A DNA stretch of 9,226 bases. Source: JBDRMN01 sp043812055. Its GTDB lineage: Bacteria > Patescibacteriota > Gracilibacteria > JAHISY01. The notes beneath the pieces were generated by a model that ran no database searches, had not been told where the DNA came from, and saw only the letters and a program-made list of their open reading frames with translations. Position 1 is the stretch's first letter, and each line of letters starts with the position of its first letter. The DNA lies in assembly GCA_043812055.1 (NCBI GenBank), contig JBDRMN010000010.1, positions 1-9,226 of the forward strand. Reading direction: 5' to 3'. Positions 1 through 6,144 of this stretch are shown in pieces. The translations under genes and the position numbers were made by a program.

Positions 1-166
1 AACCAACTCACTAGACGGTTCTTTCTCTCATCTGAAGGATAGATTGAGAGTCCATCGAGGTTTGAAGTGGAGTAGAAAACTTAAACTAATTGATGAGCTT
101 TTGAGATAAAAAAAACACCCCAAAAAGTTCATTAAGCCACATCTGCCTCTTTCAGTTATCCAAAGC
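1..166. other. Gene-free flank downstream of the coiled-coil lipoprotein gene
   Basis: I see no convincing gene here. Positions 25-50 form an imperfect hairpin (CTCTCA paired with TGAGAG, extended inward by TCT/AGA with one bulge). Positions 108-115 are a run of eight A, read as U8 in transcripts of the minus-strand lipoprotein gene. That run could help end transcription, but no stable GC stem stands directly before it, so I do not call a terminator. A minus-strand open frame that enters from the lipoprotein gene (28-366) has no protein-like pattern and is treated as a shadow. Confidence 0.5.
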
Positions 167-2317
167 TTAACGGCCAACCGGCTTATTTGCTTTGGGTGGA
201 ACGGCCACTGGCGCCTTGGGGTTTCCTCTGCCAGGTCCAGGATCAGAAACTCCGCCTTGTGCGCCCGTGTCTCGCGGACCGCTACCGCCAGCTGAGCTGG
301 GCTGAGCTGGTTTACGATCCGGGACAATATTAGTAGTAGCCGGTTTTGGCACTTGGGGTTTTCCAAGTGCTAAACCCGGAGAAGCCGCATCTGTATCAGC
401 CGGCTTGGGAACCTTGATCTGCTTACGAATGTCTTCCATTCTGTCTTTTAAATCTTTCGGGTCGTCTTGAATTAATTTCTTCAAGGGCGCTGGCACACCT
501 TCGAGGGCATCCCTCTCGTTTTGCTGCAGCTGCTTAATATCTTTACGTTCCTCTTTGTACTCCTCACGGTCGATTTGGATTGTTTCCCGCGCTGCATCAA
601 CCGCTGCCTCATCACCGGACTGGATCGACTCACGAAGCAGTTTCTTATCTTCTTGAATTTCGGTGCGTCCTTCCTGGCTCTGATCTCTCAGCTCTTTCCG
701 CAGCTCCTGCCGTTCTTCCTGAACTGCTTTTAGGTTTTCATGGCGTTCTTTTAGAGCTTCCTGCTTTTCCGGCGGCAGTTGTTCGATCTTGTTCAGCACG
801 AACTCCTGAACTTTTTCTTGTCTTTGCTCACGAACTTCTTCCTGCCCCTCTGTAATCTCTACTTTAATCGCCTCAACTGCCTCCTCGTCTCCGGTCTGGA
901 TTGCTTTGTTTAATTTCTTCTGGTCTCTTCGAATCGCTTGTCCCCGTTCTTGTTTTTCTCCCTCCAGCTCCCGCTTTTTGGCTTGGATCTCTTCCAGTGG
1001 CAAGCCTTTGAGCTCGTTGAGTAAATCAATATGCTCACTGCGAACCTGCTCCTGAACCTGAATCCGCTCTTTTTGGATCACCTGTTTCTTTTCGAAGATC
1101 GCCCCTTTCTCGGCGGTAAATTCCTCCGAAGTAATTTCTCCCAGAGCTTCCAGTTTCTTCAGCTCGTAAAGCTCTTGGTCGATATCACGACGGACCTGCT
1201 TGAACTCAGCTCGTTCTGCCTTGACCTCTTCGAGAAACTCTTTGTGAACCTCGCGCCGATTGTCGAGAACCTCTTTGAATTGCTTACCTTCCTCGACCAA
1301 GGGTTTGAGATTATCCAATTTTTCTGCGGCAACCGGATCCCCATCCTCAGCTAGTTGCTTCAGCTCAGCGAAACGCTGTTTGGCGTCCTGGGCGCGGGCA
1401 ACCACATTTTTTATCTGTTTGCCTTCCCGTTTACTTTCTCGCGCAAATTTCGTCGCCTCTTTGAATTTGCCTTCCTCGAGAAGTTTGTTGGACTCCTCGA
1501 ACTTCTGTTGGAGCTCAGCTAGAACCTGATCGGCTTCCTCCTGAGGAACCTCATTTTCGACTAGTTTTTGTTTAACTTTCTCGATCTCCTGTTTGGCCCG
1601 TTGCACTTTACGTTCGGCCATCTTCTGGTGATCGAGCCGGTCTTTGATGCGAATCTTCTTTACTCCTTCAGCCAAAAAATCTTCTACGTCAGTTTCAATA
1701 TCGATCTGAACCTCACTGGCACCTGATTCCAGCGCACTATTCACCTCAGCTACCGCTGCATCTACTTCCTCGATACTGGCATCGATCTCCCCAGCCACTT
1801 CCTCAATCACGGCATTCGCAGCCTCACCAATATCACCCGAAGCTCCATCGAGAAGGTCGGCTGTCTCAATCTGGGTTTCCTGAACGGCCTCAAGCAGGGC
1901 TGCTACCCCTGCAGGGTCAGTTTCCTCAGTGGCGGCTTCCGCAGCCAGCTCCGTGTAGGTTTGGATCTCGGCTAAAAGCTCCGCGATCTCATCCGCGGTT
2001 GAGGCAGTCTCCGAATCATCCTGCGCAAACGCAGTCGGAATGAGATTGATAAAGCTGGATTCTTCGCTCTCTGCTTGCTCAGCCTTTTTTGACTCGAGCA
2101 AAAGCTGGAGTTTAGCCTGAGCTTCCTCAGCTTTCTCGGTGTAGGCGTCAACTTTCTCGGCAGGGGTGCCCTCGACCGTCTCGATTTCACTTTCCGCTTG
2201 GATTTGGGTTACATCCAGATCGAGCAAGGATTTTTCCTCGGTCTTTAGGCCACAGCCGGTGAGCAAAGCCAAAGTTAACATTGCGGCCGTCAGCCGCCGA
2301 TAGGTTTTTGAGAACAT
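167..2317 (-). CDS. Large Glu/Lys-rich coiled-coil lipoprotein, function unknown
   Basis: A 716-residue envelope protein that I cannot assign to a named family. Residues 1-21 are a lipoprotein signal peptide (MFSKTYRR, then a hydrophobic stretch) ending in the lipobox L19-T20-G21-C22, so the mature protein should begin with lipidated Cys22. Residues 23-215 are acidic and Ala-rich, with a hydrophobic patch ending TAFAQ at 95-99. Residues about 225-635 are a long charged helical or coiled-coil region rich in Glu, Lys, Gln and Arg. It contains an internal duplication: residues 467-483 and 558-574 share the pattern KKL-x3-IQ-[TS]-GDE-x-AV-[DE]-A. Residues 636-716 are a Pro/Gly-rich, probably disordered tail. 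The start is the ATG at 2317, directly before the signal peptide. A longer TTG start at 2368 would put 17 poorly hydrophobic residues in front and would overlap the likely promoter. Overall style recalls DUF5667-type coiled-coil proteins, but that is only an impression. The call as a gene is firm; its role is unknown. Confidence 0.9.
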   Translation of the reverse strand: MFSKTYRRLTAAMLTLALLTGCGLKTEEKSLLDLDVTQIQAESEIETVEGTPAEKVDAYTEKAEEAQAKLQLLLESKKAEQAESEESSFINLIPTAFAQDDSETASTADEIAELLAEIQTYTELAAEAATEETDPAGVAALLEAVQETQIETADLLDGASGDIGEAANAVIEEVAGEIDASIEEVDAAVAEVNSALESGASEVQIDIETDVEDFLAEGVKKIRIKDRLDHQKMAERKVQRAKQEIEKVKQKLVENEVPQEEADQVLAELQQKFEESNKLLEEGKFKEATKFARESKREGKQIKNVVARAQDAKQRFAELKQLAEDGDPVAAEKLDNLKPLVEEGKQFKEVLDNRREVHKEFLEEVKAERAEFKQVRRDIDQELYELKKLEALGEITSEEFTAEKGAIFEKKQVIQKERIQVQEQVRSEHIDLLNELKGLPLEEIQAKKRELEGEKQERGQAIRRDQKKLNKAIQTGDEEAVEAIKVEITEGQEEVREQRQEKVQEFVLNKIEQLPPEKQEALKERHENLKAVQEERQELRKELRDQSQEGRTEIQEDKKLLRESIQSGDEAAVDAARETIQIDREEYKEERKDIKQLQQNERDALEGVPAPLKKLIQDDPKDLKDRMEDIRKQIKVPKPADTDAASPGLALGKPQVPKPATTNIVPDRKPAQPSSAGGSGPRDTGAQGGVSDPGPGRGNPKAPVAVPPKANKPVGR

Positions 2318-2340
2318 GATAATGAGGGTTAGATGTTCTG

Positions 2341-2368
2341 ATTTTACGCGGAAAAAACCTTGAAGCAA
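2341..2368 (-). promoter_or_regulatory. Putative promoter of the coiled-coil lipoprotein gene
   Basis: Read on the minus strand, TTGCTT (2363-2368) and TAAAAT (2341-2346) are separated by 16 bases. The -10 matches consensus at 5 of 6 positions and the -35 keeps the TTG core. Predicted transcription starts near 2334, giving a leader of about 17 nt before the ATG at 2317. The same -10 hexamer and leader length recur at the promoter upstream of 4667, which supports the call. There is no Shine-Dalgarno sequence in the leader. Confidence 0.45.
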
Positions 2369-2406
2369 AAACCAGCGCGAGTCAGTAGCCTTGCTGTCTA
2401 CGCGGG

Positions 2407-2412
2407 TATAAA
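2407..2412 (+). promoter_or_regulatory. Weak candidate -10 element before the small AT-rich ORF
   Basis: TATAAA lies 38 bases before the ATG at 2450 and matches the -10 consensus at 5 of 6 positions. No acceptable -35 hexamer sits 16-18 bases upstream, so this is only a candidate. It would transcribe away from the lipoprotein gene across the divergent spacer. Confidence 0.22.
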
Positions 2413-2449
2413 CTGACGGTCTGCTTAAAAACTAAATCTTATCTTTGCA

Positions 2450-2764
2450 ATGCTAACCTTGGCAGAACTTCCCGAAAACAAAGAACCCGAAGGGCAAATA
2501 CCAAGCACTGGTGATTGGGTCGAGTTAAGGGTTCCCGCCAAATCATTTTTCCATTTAATTGCAATGTTCAAAAAAATGGAAGAGGTGAAAATTTTTCTTC
2601 CTATTTCAATCAAAATTAAGAGGATTAAAGGAGTTTTATGCCGCTCAATTCTGTTTAAAGTGCCAAGAGAAAATCTAAATGACCTTACAGCAGCTAATCG
2701 TAAAAATGTTGAACAGGTTCTTAATTCTAGAATTAAGTTCCCAGAACTTGATCACGAATCCTAA
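2450..2764 (+). CDS. Small hypothetical protein, AT-rich, unrecognised
   Basis: A possible 104-residue soluble protein that I do not recognise. It has no signal peptide or clear membrane segment. The N-terminus is Glu/Pro-rich, the middle (about residues 45-70) is basic and beta-like (IKIKRIKG), and the end is polar with a possible helix around residues 74-92. The start is the first ATG after an in-frame TAA at 2426-2428. No Shine-Dalgarno sequence precedes it, as with its neighbours. Its base and codon use are clearly more AT-rich than those of the flanking genes (many AAA, ATT, TTA, GAA), so it may be a relaxed, recently acquired or non-coding frame. It lies 99 bases before atpD in the same direction, but atpD has its own promoter-like sequence between them. 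An overlapping minus-strand frame (2425-2613) is shorter and less protein-like. Real gene or chance frame is close to even. Confidence 0.45.
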   Translation: MLTLAELPENKEPEGQIPSTGDWVELRVPAKSFFHLIAMFKKMEEVKIFLPISIKIKRIKGVLCRSILFKVPRENLNDLTAANRKNVEQVLNSRIKFPELDHES

Positions 2765-2798
2765 TTTATTTGAACTAATCTTTTCCTCAAGAATCCAA

Positions 2799-2827
2799 TT
2801 GACTCATTCTAGGCCTCCCGCTAGACT
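2799..2827 (+). promoter_or_regulatory. Promoter of atpD
   Basis: TTGACT (2799-2804; 5 of 6 to the -35 consensus) and TAGACT (2822-2827; 4 of 6 to the -10) are separated by exactly 17 bases. Transcription would start near 2834, giving a leader of about 30 nt before the ATG at 2864. This supports atpD being transcribed by itself and not from an upstream atp operon. The leader is pyrimidine-rich just before the ATG and has no Shine-Dalgarno sequence. Confidence 0.55.
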
Positions 2828-2863
2828 CTCCCGGCTAAAAATTAAGTTAATCTCTTTCTGATC

Positions 2864-4279
2864 ATGGAATCTGCAGTTGCTACAAAATCCAAAACGAAGA
2901 TAGGCAAGGTCCGCCAAGTGATCGGACCGGTCGTGGACATTGCCTTCGGCCCCGAGGATCTCCCGCAGATTTACGAAAAAATCATAATTGATAGAGGCGA
3001 ACAAGACGCGCTCGGTCTGGAAGTCTACAAACACCTGGGTGACGGCGTCGTACGCACTGTCGCGCTCGATCTCACGGACGGCTTGAAACGCGGGCAGGAG
3101 GCCAAAGCTACGGGCGAAATGATTACCGTACCGGTAGGAGAGGGGACACTCGGCCGCATCATGGATGTACAGGGAGAACCGGTTGACGGCCAGGGCGAGG
3201 TGAAGTGCAAAGAACGCTGGCCCATTCACCGTGAAGCTCCGAAATTCACCGAGCAAAGCACCCAAACTGAGGTTTTCGAAACCGGCATCAAAGTTGTCGA
3301 TCTCCTCGCCCCTTTCGCCAAGGGCGGTAAGGTCGGTCTCTTCGGCGGAGCGGGTGTGGGTAAAACTGTGTTAATCCAGGAGCTCATCCACAACGTTGCC
3401 AAACAGCACGGTGGTTACTCGGTCTTCTGTGGCGTGGGTGAACGCACCCGTGAAGGTAATGATCTCTGGTTGGAGATGCAAGAGTCCGGGGTGATTGGTA
3501 AAACTGCTCTGATCTTCGGACAGATGAATGAACCACCGGGAGCGCGCCTGCGGGTGGGACTCACCGGACTCACAGTTGCAGAGTATTTCCGTGATGTGGA
3601 ACACCGTGATGTGTTGCTTTTTATCGACAACATTTTCCGCTTTTCTCAGGCAGGTTCGGAAGTTTCGGCGCTGCTGGGAAGGATGCCGAGTGCGGTAGGT
3701 TATCAACCGACTCTGGCAGGTGAGATGGGAGGGCTGCAGGAGCGCATTACTTCGACAAAGGACGGTTCGATTACTTCGATTCAGGCGGTTTATGTGCCAG
3801 CCGACGATCTCACTGATCCGGCTCCGGCGAACACCTTTGCTCACCTGGACGCGACCGTCGTGCTTAGCAGGGCGCTGACCGAGCAGGGAATTTATCCGGC
3901 AGTGGACCCCCTCGACTCGACCAGTCGTCAGCTCGACCCCCAGGTCGTTGGTAAAGAACATTACGAAGTCGCCCGCGACGTGCAGAAAGTTTTGCAACGC
4001 TACAAAGATCTTCAAGACATCATCGCTATTCTCGGTATCGACGAACTGAGTGAGGAAGATAAATTGGCTGTTACCCGCGCCAGAAGGCTGCAACGCTTCC
4101 TCAGCCAGCCCTTCAGCGTGGCTGAAGTCTTTACCGGCAACGCCGGCCAGCATGTGAAACTCGAAGACACCATTAAAGGCTTCAGGGAAATCCTCGAAGG
4201 CAAGCACGATGACTTAAACGAGCAGGATTTCTACATGGTCGGCACGATCAAGCAGGCGCGGGAGAAACACGGGGGTTAG
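2864..4279 (+). CDS. atpD: F-type ATP synthase subunit beta (AtpD)
   Basis: Catalytic beta subunit of the F1 part of ATP synthase; it binds ADP and phosphate and makes ATP at the cytoplasmic face of the membrane. The 471 residues match the family's normal length. Visible landmarks are the N-terminal beta-barrel start KIGKVRQVIGPVVD (12-25), the Walker A P-loop GGAGVGKT (161-168), the catalytic-glutamate motif GERTREGND (192-200, with E193), the Walker B strand LLFIDN (251-256), the alpha/beta signature PAVDPLDSTS (345-354), and the DELSEED loop (393-399) that contacts the gamma subunit. No key residue is missing, so the enzyme should be active. The only in-frame ATG before the barrel gives a short 11-residue polar extension. 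In most bacteria atpD sits between atpG and atpC. Here neither is next to it: a small unrelated ORF lies upstream, and a 387-bp repeat-rich spacer and then an IPT-domain gene lie downstream. Identification is secure. Confidence 0.98.
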   Translation: MESAVATKSKTKIGKVRQVIGPVVDIAFGPEDLPQIYEKIIIDRGEQDALGLEVYKHLGDGVVRTVALDLTDGLKRGQEAKATGEMITVPVGEGTLGRIMDVQGEPVDGQGEVKCKERWPIHREAPKFTEQSTQTEVFETGIKVVDLLAPFAKGGKVGLFGGAGVGKTVLIQELIHNVAKQHGGYSVFCGVGERTREGNDLWLEMQESGVIGKTALIFGQMNEPPGARLRVGLTGLTVAEYFRDVEHRDVLLFIDNIFRFSQAGSEVSALLGRMPSAVGYQPTLAGEMGGLQERITSTKDGSITSIQAVYVPADDLTDPAPANTFAHLDATVVLSRALTEQGIYPAVDPLDSTSRQLDPQVVGKEHYEVARDVQKVLQRYKDLQDIIAILGIDELSEEDKLAVTRARRLQRFLSQPFSVAEVFTGNAGQHVKLEDTIKGFREILEGKHDDLNEQDFYMVGTIKQAREKHGG

Positions 4280-4280
4280 G

Positions 4281-4316
4281 TTCCAGGGAACAGTAGTGGG
4301 AATGTTTTTTATTTTT
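4281..4316 (+). terminator. Weak candidate terminator after atpD
   Basis: Just after the atpD stop, TTCC (4281-4284) can pair with GGAA (4299-4302), followed by a U-rich run TTTTTTATTTTT (4305-4316). The T-tract is good but the stem is short, so the call rests mostly on position. A GTTCC/GGAAC palindrome (4280-4291) overlaps the left arm. Confidence 0.3.
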
Positions 4317-4339
4317 GTTAATGAACTGTTCATTAACAA
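4315..4339. repeat. Perfect 25-bp dyad, possible operator
   Basis: Two perfect 12-base arms, TTGTTAATGAAC and its reverse complement, flank a single central T (4327). A one-base centre is too tight for an RNA hairpin loop, so the dyad fits a DNA binding site for a dimeric protein better than a terminator. It starts 36 bases after atpD and lies more than 300 bases from the promoter at 4614-4642, so what it would control is unclear. The TGAAC-x-GTTCA core resembles operators of some TetR-type regulators; that is inference. Confidence 0.6.
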
Positions 4340-4382
4340 GTTGAATTTTGGGGTGAAGTTAAGGTGATGTTTTTGTCCAACT

Positions 4383-4479
4383 TAAATCTCCCCCAACCCC
4401 TCTTTACAAAAGAGGGGGCTTTCTTAACCCCCTTTCGTAAAGGGGGTCTCCCCGGCCTGCCGGGGAGGGGGGATTTTAA
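4383..4479. repeat. Palindromic element with three hairpins
   Basis: Three adjacent stems are visible. Stem A pairs CCCCTCTTT (4397-4405) with AAAGAGGGG (4409-4417). Stem B pairs CCCCCTTT (4428-4435) with AAAGGGGG (4439-4446). Stem C pairs CTCCCCGGC (4448-4456) with GCCGGGGAG (4459-4467). The outer ends, TTAAATCTCCCCC and GGGGGGATTTTAA, are imperfect inverted repeats of each other. This looks like an extragenic palindromic element of the REP/MITE kind. Similar C-run/AAAG/G-run intergenic elements occur in many bacteria, which I state from general memory. It may also halt transcription leaving atpD. Confidence 0.6.
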
Positions 4480-4554
4480 CCAATCAACTAAGTTCTCCAC
4501 CCTGGTGCATCGTTCGCGAACGACGTGCCCTGAAACCTAAACTGTTCCCTGCCT

Positions 4555-4584
4555 GCCCTGAACGAACGTAGTGAGTCGAAGGGC
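4555..4584. repeat. 30-bp intergenic repeat with GCCCT/AGGGC ends
   Basis: The segment begins GCCCTGAACG, ends GTCGAAGGGC, and has 5-bp inverted ends. On the minus strand it begins CCCTTCGACTCACTACG after the first G. Closely similar CCCTTCGAC...TCAGGG sequences are, as I recall, common intergenic repeats in genomes of uncultivated bacteria. Only one copy is in this window, so repeat status cannot be shown here. Confidence 0.35.
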
Positions 4585-4586
4585 TC

Positions 4587-4611
4587 CCTATACCCTATCA
4601 CCTATACCCTA
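4587..4611. repeat. Two direct copies of CCTATACCCTA
   Basis: CCTATACCCTA occurs at 4587-4597 and again at 4601-4611, a 14-base period. The second copy lies immediately upstream of the -35 element at 4614. A near-identical CCTATATCCTA sits at 7809-7819, at the end of the prepilin peptidase gene. Confidence 0.6.
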
Positions 4612-4613
4612 GA

Positions 4614-4642
4614 TTGTATTTAAAGCCAATTTCTGCTAAAAT
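4614..4642 (+). promoter_or_regulatory. Promoter of the IPT/FN3 protein gene
   Basis: TTGTAT (4614-4619) and TAAAAT (4637-4642) are 17 bases apart, and a TG dinucleotide at 4634-4635 gives an extended -10 (TGCTAAAAT). Transcription would start near 4649-4650, leaving a leader of about 17 nt before the ATG at 4667. The -10 hexamer and leader length are the same as at the lipoprotein promoter. No Shine-Dalgarno sequence is present in the leader. Confidence 0.55.
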
Positions 4643-4666
4643 GTGGGGATTTCTTGCTAAAAACAA

Positions 4667-6010
4667 ATGCTTGAACCAGTTACCCGGTCATCCGGAAAAA
4701 AACGTTCTGCCCTGAAAACCATTCTGGGTGGGCTACTTTCTGTCGCCGTTTTTGCTGTTCTGGTCTTCGCGAGCAGCTCGGAGAGCTCGACTCTCCAGGC
4801 CGAAGTCGCCGCAATCCCTCCTGTAGTCAATTCCATCATGCCGACATCGGGTGACACCGGTGATTTTGTTTATCTCAACGGAACGGGACTTGGAATAACT
4901 GCCGGAGAGAACACGGTGAAGTTTGGCAAGCATGAAGCGGCGATTGAGACAGTGGGTTATGCCGCGAACAGTACAATTACGATTGTGGTGAAAGTGCCTG
5001 CCGTTAGTGCGGTTGGTGCCTATCCGGTGACAGTCACGACGGTGAATGGTACTTCGGTGAGCCCGGGTGAGTTCTCCATCCTGAATACCGGGACAACGCA
5101 GTCGCCCCCGATTATCAATAAGTTCGAGCCCACTAGCGGCAATCCAGGTAACTTCATTTATATCTCTGGTGAGAATTTCGCAGAAAAAGCCAAGGACAAT
5201 ATTATTGAATTTCCCAAGAAGGTGGGGGGCACTGTGCGTGTTCAGAATATCGAAATCGTCTATTACGAAGGTCACCGTATTTTGAAGCTACAAGTTCCTC
5301 CGGGAGTCACGACCGGTCACTTCACCCTCACAGTTGACGGTCTGAAAGCTGACAGTGGTTCCGACTTTCAAGTTATCGATCTGCCCACTTCGGCGGAAGA
5401 CATTTCAATTGAAGAGACTCCTATCGCGGCAACGGCAAACGAAGACAATGCTTCCGAACCTGTAGGCAATGAATATCTTCCCATAAGCCCGATAGTAGAA
5501 CCTGAGCTTCCTGCCCCGGAACTAGCACCAGTACCGGAAATTGCCCCAAGCAGCTCGCTGCCCTCCCCTCGTAATCTCACAGCAACTCCCGGCAGCAACG
5601 GGGTTCAGCTAAATTGGGAAGCGCCCGAGAGTGCGGAAATGTTAGCCTACCGGGTTTATTACTCGACCGTAAGTGGCGGCTATCTGCATCGCCTCGAGGC
5701 TGGCTACGCCAATACTTATCTGGCCAACACAAACTTCTCCGCCAACCAGCGTTATTTCTTCGTCGTTACCGCGATCGACGCTGCCGGGACAGAGAGTGAG
5801 CCGAGCAATGAAGTTTCCGTGATTTACCAACCTGCTTGGCAACCAGCGGTGTTCGCCGCCCAAACACCCGTCGTCAATTATCGCGCCGTATCTAGCGAAG
5901 CGCCGGAGCTGTCTCAAGAAGGCCCGACTGAAATCTTCTGGCTGGTGGGGTTAGCTACTTTGCTTGGTAGTGGATTTATTTTTCGTCGTAAGATTGGGGG
6001 AAAATTTTAA
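4667..6010 (+). CDS. Exported IPT/TIG and fibronectin type III protein with C-terminal anchor
   Basis: A 447-residue protein predicted to be exported and membrane- or wall-anchored; I do not know its ligand. Residues 1-45 have a basic start (KKRSALK) and a hydrophobic core (about 18-35), acting as a signal peptide or anchor. Two IPT/TIG-like immunoglobulin folds follow at about 51-138 and 147-237. Each opens with the hallmark pattern I-x-x-[FM]-x-P-T-SG-x-x-G-[DN]-F-[IV]-Y-[LI]. Residues 240-300 are an acidic Pro-rich linker (ELPAPELAPVPEIAP). Residues 300-388 are a fibronectin type III domain (PRNLTATPGSNGVQLNWEAP, then YRVYYS and YFFVVTAIDAAGTES). The C-terminus has GPTE (419-422), a hydrophobic helix (423-439) and a basic end (RRKIGGKF), like the motif/helix/basic-tail signals used for surface sorting. 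The gene has its own promoter. Modules of this kind usually bind sugars or proteins at the cell surface; adhesion or a structural role is plausible but inferred. Confidence 0.9.
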   Translation: MLEPVTRSSGKKRSALKTILGGLLSVAVFAVLVFASSSESSTLQAEVAAIPPVVNSIMPTSGDTGDFVYLNGTGLGITAGENTVKFGKHEAAIETVGYAANSTITIVVKVPAVSAVGAYPVTVTTVNGTSVSPGEFSILNTGTTQSPPIINKFEPTSGNPGNFIYISGENFAEKAKDNIIEFPKKVGGTVRVQNIEIVYYEGHRILKLQVPPGVTTGHFTLTVDGLKADSGSDFQVIDLPTSAEDISIEETPIAATANEDNASEPVGNEYLPISPIVEPELPAPELAPVPEIAPSSSLPSPRNLTATPGSNGVQLNWEAPESAEMLAYRVYYSTVSGGYLHRLEAGYANTYLANTNFSANQRYFFVVTAIDAAGTESEPSNEVSVIYQPAWQPAVFAAQTPVVNYRAVSSEAPELSQEGPTEIFWLVGLATLLGSGFIFRRKIGGKF

Positions 6011-6144
6011 ATTTACTAATTTCAAAAGGTTTAAGAATTCAAATATTCTTACATTCGGCCTTGTTTTGAAACTTAAAATTCGAAATTTAAAATTCCTGTC
6101 CCCTGTTGTGATAAACTCTCACTCACTTTTAACTCTTTTTTTTT
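6011..6144. other. AT-rich spacer with AAATTT-type repeats
   Basis: Short gene-free spacer made of degenerate AAATTT/TTAAAATT words. A small stem pairs TAAGAAT (6032-6038) with ATTCTTA (6045-6051). It is not followed by a T-run, so I do not call it a terminator. Nothing suggests a gene or structured RNA. Confidence 0.5.
6110..6115 (+). promoter_or_regulatory. Tentative -10 element for the tig-lapA pair
   Basis: GATAAA, preceded by TG two bases upstream, matches 4 of 6 to the -10 consensus and would give a leader of roughly 20 nt before the ATG at 6145. No good -35 is at the right distance. The leader ends in a run of nine T directly against the start codon, with no Shine-Dalgarno sequence. 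Confidence 0.22.

Larger units (their letters stand above)
4284..4551. repeat. Repeat-dense block bounded by 11-bp inverted repeats
   Basis: CAGGGAACAGT (4284-4294) recurs in inverted orientation as ACTGTTCCCTG (4541-4551). Together they bracket most of the gene-free spacer, including the 25-bp dyad, the three-hairpin element and a 14-bp palindrome TCGTTCGCGAACGA (4510-4523). The arrangement resembles a small non-coding MITE-like element. I see no target-site duplication outside the ends and no coding capacity inside, so a mobile origin is only a possibility. Confidence 0.35.

Noticed and set aside
127..135. GTTCATTAA, matching part of one arm of the 25-bp dyad at 4315-4339
   Set aside because: Only a nine-base AT-rich match, with no second arm here; chance is a sufficient explanation.
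28..366. 112-residue minus-strand frame overlapping the lipoprotein C-terminus
   Set aside because: Most of it is an out-of-frame reading of the Pro/Gly-rich tail, with no recognisable feature.
2318..2368. Longer lipoprotein start at a TTG (2368)
   Set aside because: It would put 17 extra residues before a good lipoprotein signal peptide, and the TTG lies inside the probable -35 element. The ATG at 2317 explains the sequence better.
3371..4207. 278-residue minus-strand frame inside atpD
   Set aside because: It is fully antisense to a highly conserved gene and its translation shows no domain or motif; it follows from codon bias in atpD.
4383..4479. CRISPR-like array
   Set aside because: The hairpins differ in sequence and spacing, there are no unique equal-length spacers, and no cas gene is present.
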